From contig RDXB01000045.1 in NCBI GenBank assembly GCA_004292515.1, positions 1 through 42,158 on the forward strand: DNA of 42,158 bases, given 5' to 3'. Numbering within the stretch: position 1 is the first letter of the stretch; every line of letters starts with the position of its first letter. The DNA is from Oscillatoriales cyanobacterium (lineage in GTDB: Bacteria; Cyanobacteriota; Cyanobacteriia; CACIAM-69d). The notes under the pieces were generated by a model. The model did no database searches. It had not been told where the DNA came from and saw only the letters and a program-made list of their open reading frames with translations. Position numbers and translations under genes: made by a program. Positions 8,741 to 17,473 of the stretch are shown here, piece after piece.

Positions 8741-8782
8741 ATGGGGCGATCGGGAATGGGGCGATCGGGAATGGGGCGATCG
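8741..8782 (+). repeat. 15-bp tandem repeat encoding alternative starts
   Basis: ATGGGGCGATCGGGA occurs twice, then a partial third unit (ATGGGGCGATCG). Each unit contains a GGCGATCG HIP1-like core and an in-frame ATG. Confidence 0.85.
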
Positions 8783-9286
8783 AGTTGGTGGTGGAGCGTC
8801 ATCCTTTTGGGCTTGGGCGGCTGTGCATCCGGGCGGTTAGTTAGCTTTCCGGCCGATCCAGGAGGAACCAACCCCAGCAGTCTGAACAGCGCCTTTGGCG
8901 AAAACAGCCCAGCCTTGGCCGGTCGGTGGCTGGTGTTTGTGTCCGATCGCCGGGGTAGCCAGGATCTGTTGCTCTATGACATCCAAGATCGCCGGATGGT
9001 GGAACTGCCGGAGCTAAACGCCTTCGACACGATCGCCGCCAGCCCCAGCATTTCCGAAGATGGCCGCTGGATCGCCTTTGCTGCCAGTCGCCAAGGCCGC
9101 ACCGATATTTATCTATACGATCGCCCCAATCGCCAACTGCGCAACCTGACCCAAACCCTGCAACTGGAAACCCGCAATCCACAAATCAGCGCCGACGGTA
9201 GCCGGATCGTCTTTGAAATTGAGCGGAGTGGTCAATGGGATATCGCGGTTTATACCCGTGAGGGACAGCCGATCGAGATCCCCTAA
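8741..9286 (+). CDS. TolB/PD40-like beta-propeller lipoprotein
   Basis: The 181-residue protein begins with a repeated MGRSG segment, then a hydrophobic stretch ending in the lipobox LGGC, so it is probably a lipid-anchored envelope protein. The mature part holds two to three WD40-like PD40 repeats of the TolB type: SVSEDGRWIAF-like segments (SPSISEDGRWIAFAA, NPQISADGSRIVFE) and LYDIQDRR or LYDRPNRQ strands. TolB-like repeats usually mediate protein contacts in the periplasm; no partner is evident here. The first 45 bases are three near-identical 15-bp units, each with its own ATG (8741, 8756, 8771), so the true start is ambiguous. The ribosome-binding site is weak. Confidence 0.8.
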   Translation: MGRSGMGRSGMGRSSWWWSVILLGLGGCASGRLVSFPADPGGTNPSSLNSAFGENSPALAGRWLVFVSDRRGSQDLLLYDIQDRRMVELPELNAFDTIAASPSISEDGRWIAFAASRQGRTDIYLYDRPNRQLRNLTQTLQLETRNPQISADGSRIVFEIERSGQWDIAVYTREGQPIEIP

Positions 9287-9350
9287 CAGCGGTTGATAAT
9301 AGTTCCGCTGTGGCTGAGATGTTGGCTAGTTTGGCTAGGGAGAGGCGATC

Positions 9351-10742
9351 GTGCAAAGGGCTTGGGTAGTGGGTTTGGGCAAATCGGGCGAGACGGCGGC
9401 GCGGCTGCTGGCGACCCAGGGCTGGCAAGTTACGGTCAGCGATCGCGGCCAGGGCGATCAGCTGGCTCCCGTTGAGGCGGCTTTAACCCAGGCGGGGATT
9501 ACGGTACGGTTGGGCGACAACTTCGATCCTGAATCGATCGCCCCGCTGCCCAATTTGGTGGTGGTTAGTCCCGGTGTGCCTTGGGACAGCCCCGGCTTGG
9601 CCCGGGCCCGGGCACTGGGCATCGACACGATCGGGGAAATGGAACTGGCCTGGCGCAACCTGGGCGATCGCCCCTGGGTCGGGATCACCGGAACCAACGG
9701 CAAAACCACCACCACGGCCCTGACCGCCGCCATTTTCCAGGCGGCCGGCTTCAACGCCCCCGCTGGCGGCAACATTGGCACGGCGGCCTGTGGTTTGGCC
9801 CTACCCTCCGATGCGCCCGATGTGCCCAATGCGCCCCCGATCGATTGGATTATTGCCGAGGTCAGCAGCTATCAGATCGAGTCCTCCGCCACCCTGTCCC
9901 CCAAAATCGGCCTCTGGACGACCTTTACCCCCGACCACCTGGCCCGCCACTACACGCTGGATAACTATTTCGAGATTAAGGCCAGCCTGCTTGATCGCTC
10001 AGAATTACAAATCTTGAATGGTGATGATCCGGCCCTGCGGCAACGGGGCCCGGCTCGCTATCCCAACGCGATTTGGACGAGCACTCAAGGTCAGGCTGCT
10101 TTGCCGGCCAATGCCGATCGCGGTGCTTGGCTGGCCGATGGGTGGGCGATCGTGGCGGGTCAGCCGATCGTCCCGGCCGCCGACCTGGCCATGACCGGCA
10201 ACCACAATCACCAAAACCTACTGATGGCTGTGGCCGCTGCTCACTACGCCGGGATTGCGCCCGAGGCGATCGCCCAGGCCGTGCGCGACTTTCCCGGTGT
10301 GGCCCATCGGTTAGAACGGGTGGGCAGTTGGCGATCGGTTCAGTTCATCAACGACAGCAAGGCCACCAACTACGACGCGGCGGAAGTGGGGCTAAAGGCA
10401 GTGGCCAAGCCCGCGATCCTGATTGCCGGGGGCGAGGCCAAGGAAGGTGATGATCAGGCCTGGATTGCGGCGATCCAAGAGCGGGCGGCGGCGGTGTTGT
10501 TGATTGGCAGTGCGGCTTCGGTGTTTTATGAGCGGTTGGTGGGAGCGGGGTACGATCGCGCTGAAATTGTCGAAACGCTGGAGCGGGCAATTCCCCGCGC
10601 GGCGGAGCTGGCCCAGGGACACCCAGCGGCGATCGTGCTGTTGTCGCCAGCCTGCGCCAGTTTTGATCAGTTCCCCAACTTTGAAGTGCGGGGCGATCGG
10701 TTTCGTGAGCTATGCCTCGACTGGATTGCCCACCAGGTCTAG
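9351..10742 (+). CDS. murD: UDP-N-acetylmuramoyl-L-alanine--D-glutamate ligase
   Basis: MurD adds D-glutamate to UDP-MurNAc-L-alanine in cytoplasmic peptidoglycan precursor synthesis. The 463 residues fit the family length. The N-terminal UDP-binding Rossmann part opens with [15 protein letters not shown]. The ATP-binding loop [14 protein letters not shown] lies near residue 110-125, followed by the EVSSYQIE segment, then [14 protein letters not shown] and the C-terminal domain with HRLERVG...FINDSKATN and [12 protein letters not shown]. It starts at GTG 9351, with GGGAGAGG about five bases upstream. It lies about 600 bases before murQ, so the two cell-wall genes are near each other but separated by a repeat-rich spacer. 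Confidence 0.96.
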   Translation: MQRAWVVGLGKSGETAARLLATQGWQVTVSDRGQGDQLAPVEAALTQAGITVRLGDNFDPESIAPLPNLVVVSPGVPWDSPGLARARALGIDTIGEMELAWRNLGDRPWVGITGTNGKTTTTALTAAIFQAAGFNAPAGGNIGTAACGLALPSDAPDVPNAPPIDWIIAEVSSYQIESSATLSPKIGLWTTFTPDHLARHYTLDNYFEIKASLLDRSELQILNGDDPALRQRGPARYPNAIWTSTQGQAALPANADRGAWLADGWAIVAGQPIVPAADLAMTGNHNHQNLLMAVAAAHYAGIAPEAIAQAVRDFPGVAHRLERVGSWRSVQFINDSKATNYDAAEVGLKAVAKPAILIAGGEAKEGDDQAWIAAIQERAAAVLLIGSAASVFYERLVGAGYDRAEIVETLERAIPRAAELAQGHPAAIVLLSPACASFDQFPNFEVRGDRFRELCLDWIAHQV

Positions 10743-10820
10743 CGATCGGTGTCTGGGTCGGCCAAAACCAGGCCAGAGGTTAATCAACAGTCATGAGACT
10801 TCTTACGTGAATCAGCCAGC

Positions 10821-10950
10821 AGCCCCTCATCCTCCAACCCCTGCTCCCAAGATGGGCGAAGGGGAGCCAGGATTTGAGGTTTTCAGCGATCCCGTTTCGG
10901 ATCTACAAGTCCCTCGCCCGACTTGGGCGAGGGATTTAGGGTGAGGGTCT
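10821..10950. repeat. Dispersed repeat with complementary ends, copy 1
   Basis: It opens CCCCTCATCCTCCAACCCCT, contains GGGCGAAGGGGAGCC and CTCGCCCGACTTGGGCGAG hairpins, and closes with GGGATTTAGGGTGAGGG. This composition matches the ccctcatcccc/gggtgagggt repeats common in cyanobacterial spacers. A shorter diverged copy is at 11161-11255. Confidence 0.65.
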
Positions 10951-11160
10951 TGATTGATGCAAGAGGTCTATGGTTTCGACATTTTCACATTTCCTAGGTG
11001 CGATCGTTTCCTAGTGGGACTCATATAGGACTCATACCAGTTTCGATTGCCAATGCTACAAATTCTAATGCTACAAATTCTGCGCTGAAATCCTTGGTGG
11101 GTAAGCATCTGGAGTAGCGTCAATTCACGAGATTGGTATGACGCAAAATCTCAATGATCC

Positions 11161-11255
11161 GCATTTCCCAACCCCTGCTTCCAACTTGGGAGAGGGGGAG
11201 TCAGCATTCGGTTCCCCGCGCCCTGTTTGGAAGAGGGGCTAGGGGCGAGGGTTTT
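11161..11255. repeat. Dispersed repeat, copy 2 (diverged)
   Basis: CCCAACCCCTGCTTCCAACT followed by TGGGAGAGGGGGAG and GAAGAGGGGCTAGGGGCGAG corresponds to the repeat at 10821-10950, with substitutions and deletions. Confidence 0.55.
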
Positions 11256-11341
11256 GGCAAGTCCTGTGTCAGTCCTATCCGATCTGTTGTCCGATATGTT
11301 GGGGGATACACAATTTCCGAGTTTGGGTGGGAGAGTTTGCC

Positions 11342-12268
11342 ATGTGCGCTGCTGCGATCGACCGGGGACATTTGCTGACCGAACAGGCCAACCCCAACAG
11401 CGAGGCGCTCGATCGCCTGTCCTCGTTGGAACTGGTGGATTTATTTAACCGTGAGGATGCCAAAACCCTCGAAGCGATCGCCCAGGCCCGGGAACCCCTG
11501 GCCCAGGCGATCGACCTAGCAGCAGCGGCCCTGACCAGTGGCGGCCGACTGTTCTACATCGGTGCAGGCACTAGCGGCCGGCTGGGCGTGTTGGACGCTT
11601 CGGAATGCCCGCCCACGTTTTGCACACCGCCCGAACTGGTGCAGGGAATTATTGCGGGGGGCGCACCGGCTTTGCTCAAAAGTTCTGAGGCGCTCGAAGA
11701 TCGGGCTGATGATGGGGCAGCGGCCATGGCCGAGCGATCGGTGGGCGATCGCGATGTGGTGGTGGGGATCACGGCCGGCGGCACAACCCCCTACGTTCAG
11801 GGAGCCTTGATCGAAGCGGCCCGACGGGGAGCCAAAACTATCTTTATGGCTTGTGTGCCGATCGCCCAAGTGCCGCCGCCGGGTGGAGCCGTGGATGCCG
11901 ATATTCGGTTGCTGGTGGGGCCAGAAATTTTGGCCGGTTCGACCCGGTTAAAGTCGGGAACCGTCACCAAAATGGCCCTGAATCTGATTTCGACAGGGGC
12001 CATGGTCAAGCTGGGCAAGGTCTACGGCAATCGGATGGTGGATGTGTCCGTCACCAACGACAAATTGCGCGATCGGGCTGTGCGGATTGTGCGCGACTTG
12101 GCCGAGGTCGATCGCCCCACTGCCGAGCAGCTCTTGGATCGATCGGGCAACCGGGTCAAAGCCGCCCTGCTGATCCATTGGGCTGGGGTCGATCGCGATC
12201 GGGCCGAGGCCTTGTTGACCGAAGCTGACGGGCAACTCCGCACCGCCCTGGATTTGGCGCGATCTTAG
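11342..12268 (+). CDS. murQ: N-acetylmuramic acid 6-phosphate etherase
   Basis: MurQ cleaves the lactyl ether of MurNAc-6-phosphate to give GlcNAc-6-phosphate and lactate in cell-wall sugar recycling. The 308-residue protein shows RGHLLTEQANPNSEALDRLSSLELVDLFNREDA at its start, the SIS-fold phosphosugar loop GAGTSGRLGVLDASECPPTF, the catalytic-region EALEDRADDGAAA, GITAGGTTPYVQGAL and the C-terminal KMALNLISTGAMVKLGKVYGNRMVDVSVTNDKL. ATG 11342 is preferred over the in-frame GTG at 11327 because GGGAGAG precedes it and family similarity starts there. murD lies upstream, so the pair may reflect a shared role in peptidoglycan metabolism. Confidence 0.94.
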   Translation: MCAAAIDRGHLLTEQANPNSEALDRLSSLELVDLFNREDAKTLEAIAQAREPLAQAIDLAAAALTSGGRLFYIGAGTSGRLGVLDASECPPTFCTPPELVQGIIAGGAPALLKSSEALEDRADDGAAAMAERSVGDRDVVVGITAGGTTPYVQGALIEAARRGAKTIFMACVPIAQVPPPGGAVDADIRLLVGPEILAGSTRLKSGTVTKMALNLISTGAMVKLGKVYGNRMVDVSVTNDKLRDRAVRIVRDLAEVDRPTAEQLLDRSGNRVKAALLIHWAGVDRDRAEALLTEADGQLRTALDLARS

Positions 12269-12292
12269 TCGCGCAGCAAGCTCAACAGGTTT

Positions 12293-12321
12293 ATCGTTCC
12301 CACATTGAACGTGGGAACGAT
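12293..12321. terminator. Perfect-stem hairpin after murQ
   Basis: ATCGTTCCCAC and GTGGGAACGAT are fully complementary with a 7-base loop. There is no T-run, so it may be a dispersed hairpin repeat as well as, or rather than, a terminator. Confidence 0.55.
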
Positions 12322-12446
12322 GGAATCCTGATTCCACCGTTAGTGGATCGTGGGGCAGCAAGGGGCTTAAGCCCCTTGTTACAACGACTGGGGCATGGAA
12401 GATCAACCGTTTCAGCTTGCCCCCAGGAAATGACGACCCCCCTAGC
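12320..12446 (+). repeat. Long copy B of the CAAGGGGCTTAAGCCCCTTG element
   Basis: The palindrome is at 12359-12378. The left flank (CTGATTCCACCGTTAGTGGATCGTGGGG) and right flank (TTACAACGACTGGGGCATGG, TTTCAG, CCAGGAAATGACGACCCCCC) match copy A. It reaches into the last codons of the minus-strand gene ending at 12442. Confidence 0.8.
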
Positions 12447-12801
12447 CTTCATCGGCGGCCAAAGGCTTCTCGCGCGCTTCTGCAACTGGGCGGCCGTTGC
12501 GGCTACCCAGTTGGCGGCGCACATCGTCGATCGCGTCGTTGAGCTGGGCAATCTTGTCTTCTAGGCCCTGGCGCGCCGTTTCCATGCGGGCATCGCTACT
12601 TTCCGCAGCCGTCAAGCGCGGCCGGCGACGCGGGCGGTTCAAGGGATCTGGCTCAGGGCGATCGCCTTCCGTCGCGCCGCCACCCTCCGTGAGTTCATCC
12701 TGGCCACGGCTGGCAAGGGCAGTTCCTAACAGGCCGCCCACCACACCGCCCACCAAAGCACCCCAAAAAAATCCACTCCCAAACCCATCTCGGTTGGCCA
12801 T
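12442..12801 (-). CDS. Glycine-zipper membrane-anchored protein with coiled coil
   Basis: The 119-residue protein opens MANRDGFGSGFFWGALVGGVVGGLLGTALA, a single glycine-zipper membrane segment of the kind annotated as YtxH-like. A basic and acidic linker (GGGATEGDRPEPDPLNRPRRRPRL) follows, then a C-terminal helix (ARQGLEDKIAQLNDAIDDVRRQL) with heptad character. AAGGTAGG lies just before the ATG. The opposite strand is also open over most of this span, but it has neither a ribosome-binding site nor sensible hydrophobicity. Related small proteins occur widely in cyanobacteria without a known function. A repeat element overlaps its 3' end. Confidence 0.7.
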   Translation of the reverse strand: MANRDGFGSGFFWGALVGGVVGGLLGTALASRGQDELTEGGGATEGDRPEPDPLNRPRRRPRLTAAESSDARMETARQGLEDKIAQLNDAIDDVRRQLGSRNGRPVAEAREKPLAADEG

Positions 12802-12910
12802 AACCTACCTTGCCTCGTTGCTTGCTTCTTGAGTAATCCATCGTGACTGATTGGCCGTGGCGGCCGAGCGCCAGCCTTTGCTCACGATCCGCAGTATTTC
12901 CCAGCGATCT

Positions 12911-12953
12911 ACATTTCCCGGTGATCCACATTTCCCGGTGATCCACATTTCCC
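12911..12953. repeat. 17-bp tandem repeat, 2.5 copies
   Basis: ACATTTCCCGGTGATCC at 12911-12927 and 12928-12944, then ACATTTCCC at 12945-12953. Confidence 0.85.
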
Positions 12954-12975
12954 ACCGCGATCGCTGCGAATCATT

Positions 12976-13062
12976 CGACTCTGCCCAATCCGACTCTGCC
13001 CAATCCGACTCTGCCCAATCCGACCCTGACCAATCTGACTCTGCCCAATCCGACCCTGCCTA
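12976..13062. repeat. 15-bp minisatellite overlapping the upp stop codon
   Basis: CGACTCTGCCCAATC occurs three times perfectly (12976-13020), then three variant units (CGACCCTGACCAATC, TGACTCTGCCCAATC, CGACCCTGCCTA). The last unit contains the minus-strand TAG of upp at 13060-13062. Confidence 0.85.
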
Positions 13063-13713
13063 AAACGTACCAAAGGCCCGATCGCCCGCATCGCCCAAGC
13101 CCGGCACAATCCAGCCGCGCTCATTTACACCTTCATCGATCGTCGCCGTGTACACCACCAAGCCCGGAAACTGTTGATTCAGCAGTTGCAAGGCCGGGGG
13201 AGCCGCCACGATCGAAATAATCCGAATTTGCTCCGGTGTCAGGCCCCGTTGGGTCAGCTCCTTCATCGCCGCCTCGATCGAGCCGCCCGTGGCCAACATC
13301 GGCTCTGAAATCAACACCCGCGCCCCCTCAGGAAACTGCTCCGGCAGCCGATTCAGATAGCAAGACGGCTCCAGGGTTTCCTCATTCCGTACCAGCCCCA
13401 AGTGATAAACACTAGCCAAGGGCACGACGGGCAAAATCCCCTCCATCAACGCCAAACCCGCCCGCAAAATCGGCACTACGGCCATCGGCGTTTCGGGGCT
13501 AATGAACGTGGCCGGACAACTGCCCAAGGGGGTCTCCACCAACGCATCTTCGGTGGGCAGCCACTCACGCACGGCCTCGTAGGCCAGCCAGCGGCCCAAC
13601 TCCGCCAAGGCACTGCGAAACAGGGTTGGCGGTGTTTGTGCATCCCGCGCCACGCCCAGCCAATGCTGAATCAGGGGATGCGGCGGCACATACACGCGAA
13701 GTTGCAGAGGCAT
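13060..13713 (-). CDS. upp: Uracil phosphoribosyltransferase
   Basis: Upp converts uracil and PRPP into UMP in pyrimidine salvage. The 217-residue length fits the family. It shows HPLIQHWLGVARD, ETPLG, the VPILRAGLALMEGI segment, the PRPP loop EPMLATGGS and the uracil-binding WIVPGLGDAGDRAFGT. The PRPP loop has Glu where many Upp proteins have Asp (DPMLATGGS), a conservative change that should keep pyrophosphate contact. The start is the ATG ending at 13713. The stop codon lies inside a 15-bp minisatellite unit, so the last residues (FGTF) border repeat sequence. Confidence 0.92.
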   Translation of the reverse strand: MPLQLRVYVPPHPLIQHWLGVARDAQTPPTLFRSALAELGRWLAYEAVREWLPTEDALVETPLGSCPATFISPETPMAVVPILRAGLALMEGILPVVPLASVYHLGLVRNEETLEPSCYLNRLPEQFPEGARVLISEPMLATGGSIEAAMKELTQRGLTPEQIRIISIVAAPPALQLLNQQFPGLVVYTATIDEGVNERGWIVPGLGDAGDRAFGTF

Positions 13714-13950
13714 GGGACAAAGGAAAAAGGGTTGGGGCCGATCGTCGCTTGCACAGGTCTGGCGAGGGGCGATCGCGCCAAGTCAGGATGATTCTACCCG
13801 GTTCGGTTGTCGCCACGAACCGAATCTGTGACCTAGGTAACAAAGCGATACGCCTTGACCACCGATGGTTTGGGCGCTGATTTCCCTAGGCAATTAGCCA
13901 ACCGCAGCCCAGCGTTGTTGCTTGATTACTGAGAATTTGTTGCAAGACAG

Positions 13951-13980
13951 TTGACAAGAATTTCTAGTAAGAGTTATTCT
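13951..13980 (+). promoter_or_regulatory. Sigma-70-type promoter for a candidate small RNA
   Basis: TTGACA (13951-13956) and TATTCT (13975-13980) are separated by 18 bases. The -35 is a perfect consensus. The region is AT-rich with no coding frame on the plus strand downstream before a terminator. Confidence 0.6.
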
Positions 13981-13986
13981 TTTGAG

Positions 13987-14052
13987 CGTGTTCTTCTCTC
14001 TAGTAAACGGCGGGTGGGGCTAATCAGCATTTGCGGATTAGTCCTTTTTTTT
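13987..14052 (+). ncRNA. Candidate small RNA of about 65 nt
   Basis: A predicted transcript starting about seven bases after the -10 at 13975-13980 would be a pyrimidine-rich single-stranded 5' part (TTCTTCTCTCTAG), then AACGGCGGGTGGG, then a terminator stem ending in eight Ts. Size and layout resemble short cyanobacterial Yfr-type RNAs, but I do not see the ACUCCUCACAC core of Yfr1, so I do not name it. The next plus-strand gene starts more than 300 bases later, so it is unlikely to be a simple leader of that gene. Confidence 0.5.
14018..14052 (+). terminator. Rho-independent terminator of the candidate small RNA
   Basis: GGCTAATC (14018-14025) pairs with GATTAGTCC (14036-14044) with one bulge, followed by TTTTTTTT. 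Confidence 0.75.
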
Positions 14053-14370
14053 GGCCGATTTTCCTTTTTAGCCGATTTTCCCTGACTGCTTCGCCAGCCA
14101 AGGGTTACAGCTATTTGCAGCTATTCGTAGCTTATTGAGAATAGATATACATAAATGCTCCATAAATGCTCTGAATCATGACTTCCCAGCATCAGCAGCG
14201 GCGATCAGCGGCGATCACTGGACCCACCAAACCCGCGATCGCCCACCGAGTCCATCACGCGCATTCGGCCCCAGCCAATCATCCAGACCTGCGAGACTTC
14301 CCAAGTGCAACACTCAGTTAGACTCGAATGGGGCCGCCCCGCCCATTGCTCATCCGTTTGTGCTGCTGCC
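14053..14370. other. Spacer before crtH
   Basis: It holds short duplications only: AGCCGATTTTCC-like units around 14052-14082, CATAAATGCTC twice (14150-14171) and GGCGATCA-containing units near 14200. I see no gene and no strong promoter or ribosome-binding site. Confidence 0.5.
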
Positions 14371-15918
14371 ATGACCATCCTCGATCGCCCCACCCCCCAG
14401 CCCCAATCCACCGCCCGTGACCTGTCCCACGATTGGGATGCGATCGTGATTGGCTCCGGCATTGGCGGCCTAGTCACCGCCACCCAATTGGCCGCCAAGG
14501 GGGCCAGGGTATTGGTGCTTGAGCGCTACCTGATTCCTGGGGGCAGCGCCGGATACTTCGATCGCGCCGGTTATCGCTTCGATGTGGGCGCATCGATGAT
14601 CTTTGGCTTTGGCAACCAAGGCACGACCAATTTGCTGACCCGTGCCCTAGCCGCCGTGGGTCAGTCGATCGAAACGATCCCCGACCCGGTGCAAATTCAC
14701 TACCACCTGCCCAATGATTTGGAGGTGAAAGTCCATCGGGACTACGAGCAGTTTTTGCAAGAGCTGGGCGATCGCTTCCCCCACGAGCGCCAGGGCATCC
14801 GCCAGTTTTATGACGAATGCTGGGCGATTTTTAACTGCCTAAACGCGATGGAGCTGCTGTCTTTAGAAGAACTGCGCTACCTGATGCGGGTGTTTTTCCA
14901 AAACCCGCTGGCCTGTTTGGGCTTGGTCAAATATTTGCCGCAAAATGTCGGGGCGATCGCCCGCCGCTACATTAGCGATCCCGAACTGCTGAAATTCATC
15001 GACATCGAATGCTATTGCTGGTCGGTGGTGCCAGCCGACCTGACCCCGGCGATCAATGGGGGCATGGTCTTTAGCGATCGCCACTACGGCGGCATCAACT
15101 ACCCCAAAGGCGGCGTGGGCCAAATCGCCCAAAAGCTGGTGGATGGCCTCGAAAGCCACGGCGGCCGGATTCAATATAAAGCGCGGGTGACGCAAATCTT
15201 GACCGATCGCGGGCGGGCCGTGGGGGTGAAGCTGGCCTCGGGCGAAACCCTGCGGGCCAAGCGGATTGTGTCAAATGCTACCCGCTGGGACACCTTTGGC
15301 AAGCTGCTCGATCGCGACCAACCGATCGACGAAGATCGCTGGCAAGAGCGCTACCAAAAATCCCCCAGCTTCCTCAGTGTGCACATGGGCGTGCGGGCCG
15401 ATGCCCTGCCGGCCGGCATCGAATGCCACCACATCCTGGTTGATCACTGGGACAACATGGAACAGGCCTATGGCACGGTGTTTGTGTCGATTCCCACCCT
15501 GCTCGACCCGGACTTGGCCCCGCCCGATCACCACATCCTGCACGTTTTTACACCCGCTTGGATCAGCGATTGGCAGCACTTGTCGCCCAACGAATACGCC
15601 GCCAAAAAGCAAGCCAAGGCCAAAGACCTGCGCGATCGCCTGGCCCCGATCATCCCCAACCTAGAAGAGGCGATCGACTACATCGAAATTGGCACACCGC
15701 GCACCCACCGCCGATTCTTGGGCCGCATCGATGGTTCCTATGGGCCGATTCCCACCCGCAAGCTACCCGGTTTGCTGACCATGCCCTTTAATCGCACCGC
15801 CGTCCCCAACCTCTACTGCGTGGGTGACAGCACCTTCCCCGGTCAGGGCTTGAATGCGGTGGCTTTTTCGGGGTTTGCCTGTGCCCACCGAGTCGCCGCC
15901 GATTTGGGATTACTTTAA
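14371..15918 (+). CDS. crtH: Carotenoid (prolycopene) isomerase
   Basis: CrtH isomerises poly-cis-lycopene to all-trans-lycopene in the plant-type carotenoid pathway, probably at membranes with reduced FAD. The 515-residue protein has the dinucleotide fold near the N-terminus ([31 protein letters not shown]), then [39 protein letters not shown] and the C-terminal flavin motif [22 protein letters not shown]. These match CrtH/CRTISO more closely than phytoene desaturases. ATG 14371 is chosen because conserved sequence follows soon after it; a longer frame from 14305 has no clear signal. A small membrane-protein gene follows on the same strand. Confidence 0.93.
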   Translation: MTILDRPTPQPQSTARDLSHDWDAIVIGSGIGGLVTATQLAAKGARVLVLERYLIPGGSAGYFDRAGYRFDVGASMIFGFGNQGTTNLLTRALAAVGQSIETIPDPVQIHYHLPNDLEVKVHRDYEQFLQELGDRFPHERQGIRQFYDECWAIFNCLNAMELLSLEELRYLMRVFFQNPLACLGLVKYLPQNVGAIARRYISDPELLKFIDIECYCWSVVPADLTPAINGGMVFSDRHYGGINYPKGGVGQIAQKLVDGLESHGGRIQYKARVTQILTDRGRAVGVKLASGETLRAKRIVSNATRWDTFGKLLDRDQPIDEDRWQERYQKSPSFLSVHMGVRADALPAGIECHHILVDHWDNMEQAYGTVFVSIPTLLDPDLAPPDHHILHVFTPAWISDWQHLSPNEYAAKKQAKAKDLRDRLAPIIPNLEEAIDYIEIGTPRTHRRFLGRIDGSYGPIPTRKLPGLLTMPFNRTAVPNLYCVGDSTFPGQGLNAVAFSGFACAHRVAADLGLL

Positions 15919-16096
15919 TTCAGCCTCGATCGCCCAGTTGCCGCTCCCGATATTGCGAGGCGATCGGGAGATCTTTGGGCTGGCGGAAATCCCGACTCCA
16001 ACCGCATCCGATCCTGAGCTGAGGCTGGCTACCCTGGAAGGGCCAGTCAGCCCCATCGAGTATGGCTGCCAACACCATCAGCAACAGAGCAAACCG

Positions 16097-16345
16097 ATGA
16101 AACCTCAACCCGATCTCGACCCAACTCTCACGGCGAGGCAGCGATTTTGGGGTGGCGCGAGCATTGGCCTGGTCGGTCTGGCCTTCGCCGCACTCTACTG
16201 TTACGGCGTGACCGACGTGCCTTGGCCCGTTGCGGGCTGGTTTTTGGGTGTGGGCAGCAGTAGCCTGCTCGGCCTGCTCGCCGTCAAATTCAAAGCCGAC
16301 CCGCGCCGAATGTTAACCGCGCTGTTGGATTCGCTACCCGGTTAA
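16097..16345 (+). CDS. Small two-helix membrane protein
   Basis: The 82-residue product has a short polar N-terminus (MKPQPDLDPTLTARQRFWGG) and two hydrophobic helices (about 22-40 and 47-68) ending in LGLLAVKFKADPRRMLTALLDSLPG. The frame is open back into the 3' end of crtH, but that upstream part reads as shadow sequence, so the ATG at 16097 is preferred although no strong ribosome-binding site is visible. It follows crtH on the same strand and could be co-transcribed. I do not recognise a named family. Confidence 0.6.
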   Translation: MKPQPDLDPTLTARQRFWGGASIGLVGLAFAALYCYGVTDVPWPVAGWFLGVGSSSLLGLLAVKFKADPRRMLTALLDSLPG

Positions 16346-16432
16346 GCACCTGGGAAAGGTGGCAGCGTAACCAGCCTAATAGCGCAGCTGCCTTAATTTA
16401 GTGGGTCACAGTCGCGAAGTTAGTCGTCGTAA

Positions 16433-16452
16433 CAAGGGGCTTAAGCCCCTTG
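16433..16452 (-). repeat. 20-bp palindrome copy, opposite orientation
   Basis: A perfect CAAGGGGCTTAAGCCCCTTG. The flanks (TCGTCGTAA before, CTGCCTAACGAT after) are the reverse complement of the flanks of copies A-C. A 32-bp segment from 16440 (CTTAAGCCCCTTGCTGCCTA...) is duplicated, giving a half palindrome at 16472-16484. Confidence 0.85.
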
Positions 16453-16572
16453 CTGCCTAACGATTTGATTTCTTAAGCCCCTTGCTGCCTAACGATCTAG
16501 AGATGGCAATAGTTATTTGATTTAACCTATCAAAATAAGCTTGCCGCGCTACTAGTCGCACAACTGTCGTAA

Positions 16573-16592
16573 CAAGGGGCTTAAGCCCCTTG
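16573..16592 (-). repeat. 20-bp palindrome copy, opposite orientation
   Basis: A perfect CAAGGGGCTTAAGCCCCTTG preceded by TGTCGTAA and followed by CTGCCCCACGATC, the inverse of copies A-C. It lies about 40 bases after the stop of the GNAT gene. Confidence 0.85.
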
Positions 16593-16629
16593 CTGCCCCA
16601 CGATCGGTATTAATGGCAGATGACGCAGC

Positions 16630-17154
16630 CTAGTCGGGATACCAGAACATACCCTTAATCCCTTCAGGGTCGGGCATGAATCCCAGGCTCTTGTAAAACT
16701 CGACCACATGGGGATCGGCAAAGAGCGTGATGTTGCTGATGTCCTCCCGGCGTAGGCGATCGATGGTTTGACGCATCAAAGCCTTGCCCAGCCCGCGTCC
16801 CTGAAATTCGGGGTGCACCACCACGTCCCACACGGTTGCATTGAAAGCGTGGTCAGATGTGGCTCGCGAAAACCCAATCAGTCGGCGCTTGGCCCCGCGC
16901 TGCTCCCACATCGACAGCACCAAGAAGCTGTGCTGGATCGCTTTTTTCACCTTCCGCAGGGGACGGCGCGCCCAACCGACAGCGTCACAAAGTTCTTCGA
17001 GGTCGTAGAGGTCGATGTCTTGATTGGTGCTGAAAAAAATTCGAGTTTCGCCCGTTTGGGGATCTTTTTCTAGGGGCCAATAGCCGGTGGTCGCCTCAGC
17101 CATGGCGGCCGGGCGATCGTCCTGCGTTCCAAATAAGCTCTTCCAGAACCCCAT
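16630..17154 (-). CDS. GNAT-family N-acetyltransferase (Ycf52-like)
   Basis: This 174-residue protein should transfer acetyl from acetyl-CoA to an amine or protein. The acetyl-CoA loop is [16 protein letters not shown] (Q/RxxGxG/A type), followed by [33 protein letters not shown], a typical GNAT C-terminus. The opening [11 protein letters not shown] and the region [26 protein letters not shown] resemble the cyanobacterial and plastid Ycf52/NSI-like acetyltransferases. The frame stays open for 120 more codons upstream, but that part is not GNAT-like, so the ATG ending at 17154 is preferred. The acceptor is unknown. Confidence 0.85.
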   Translation of the reverse strand: MGFWKSLFGTQDDRPAAMAEATTGYWPLEKDPQTGETRIFFSTNQDIDLYDLEELCDAVGWARRPLRKVKKAIQHSFLVLSMWEQRGAKRRLIGFSRATSDHAFNATVWDVVVHPEFQGRGLGKALMRQTIDRLRREDISNITLFADPHVVEFYKSLGFMPDPEGIKGMFWYPD

Positions 17155-17473
17155 GTGAGCCTTGTAATTCGTCTTACCAATCGAACTGAACTCGCCTACC
17201 CACTGAATCACAGGGCAATCACGCTTTATTTTGCCACGGGTTGACCGCAACCGTACGTCACAACCTACACTAGCGGCGCGATCGCCCCCAAATTTTGTCC
17301 CAACCCCCAGACGACCCACGCCCACCGATTCTCTCTCGCCAAGTTCCGATCGCCAACAATTCGCCAACAATCTGCATTCGCCTAGGGGTTTCCACGCACC
17401 CAAACTGTTCTTATGATGGACTTGGCGCGCTAGTAGCGGTAAAAACACGGTGGCAGGTGCGGTAACATCCGGG

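Larger units (their letters stand above)
10743..11341. other. Repeat-rich spacer between murD and murQ
   Basis: No coding frame is convincing. Two copies of a CCCTCxxCCxCCAACCCCTGCT / GGGTGAGGG-type dispersed repeat lie at about 10821-10950 and 11161-11255. A perfect 15-bp tandem duplication (AATGCTACAAATTCT) lies at 11052-11081. I see no clear promoter for murQ. Confidence 0.6.

Noticed and set aside
12497-12832. A 111-codon plus-strand frame opposite the glycine-zipper gene
   Set aside because: The minus-strand frame has a good ribosome-binding site and a sensible membrane segment; the plus frame is Ser/Arg/Pro-rich noise.
12976-13062. Regular 15-bp repeats that might suggest a CRISPR array
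   Set aside because: The units are adjacent without unique spacers, so it is a minisatellite. No cas gene is present.
13987-14052. Naming the candidate small RNA Yfr1
   Set aside because: The ACUCCUCACAC core expected for Yfr1 is not present.
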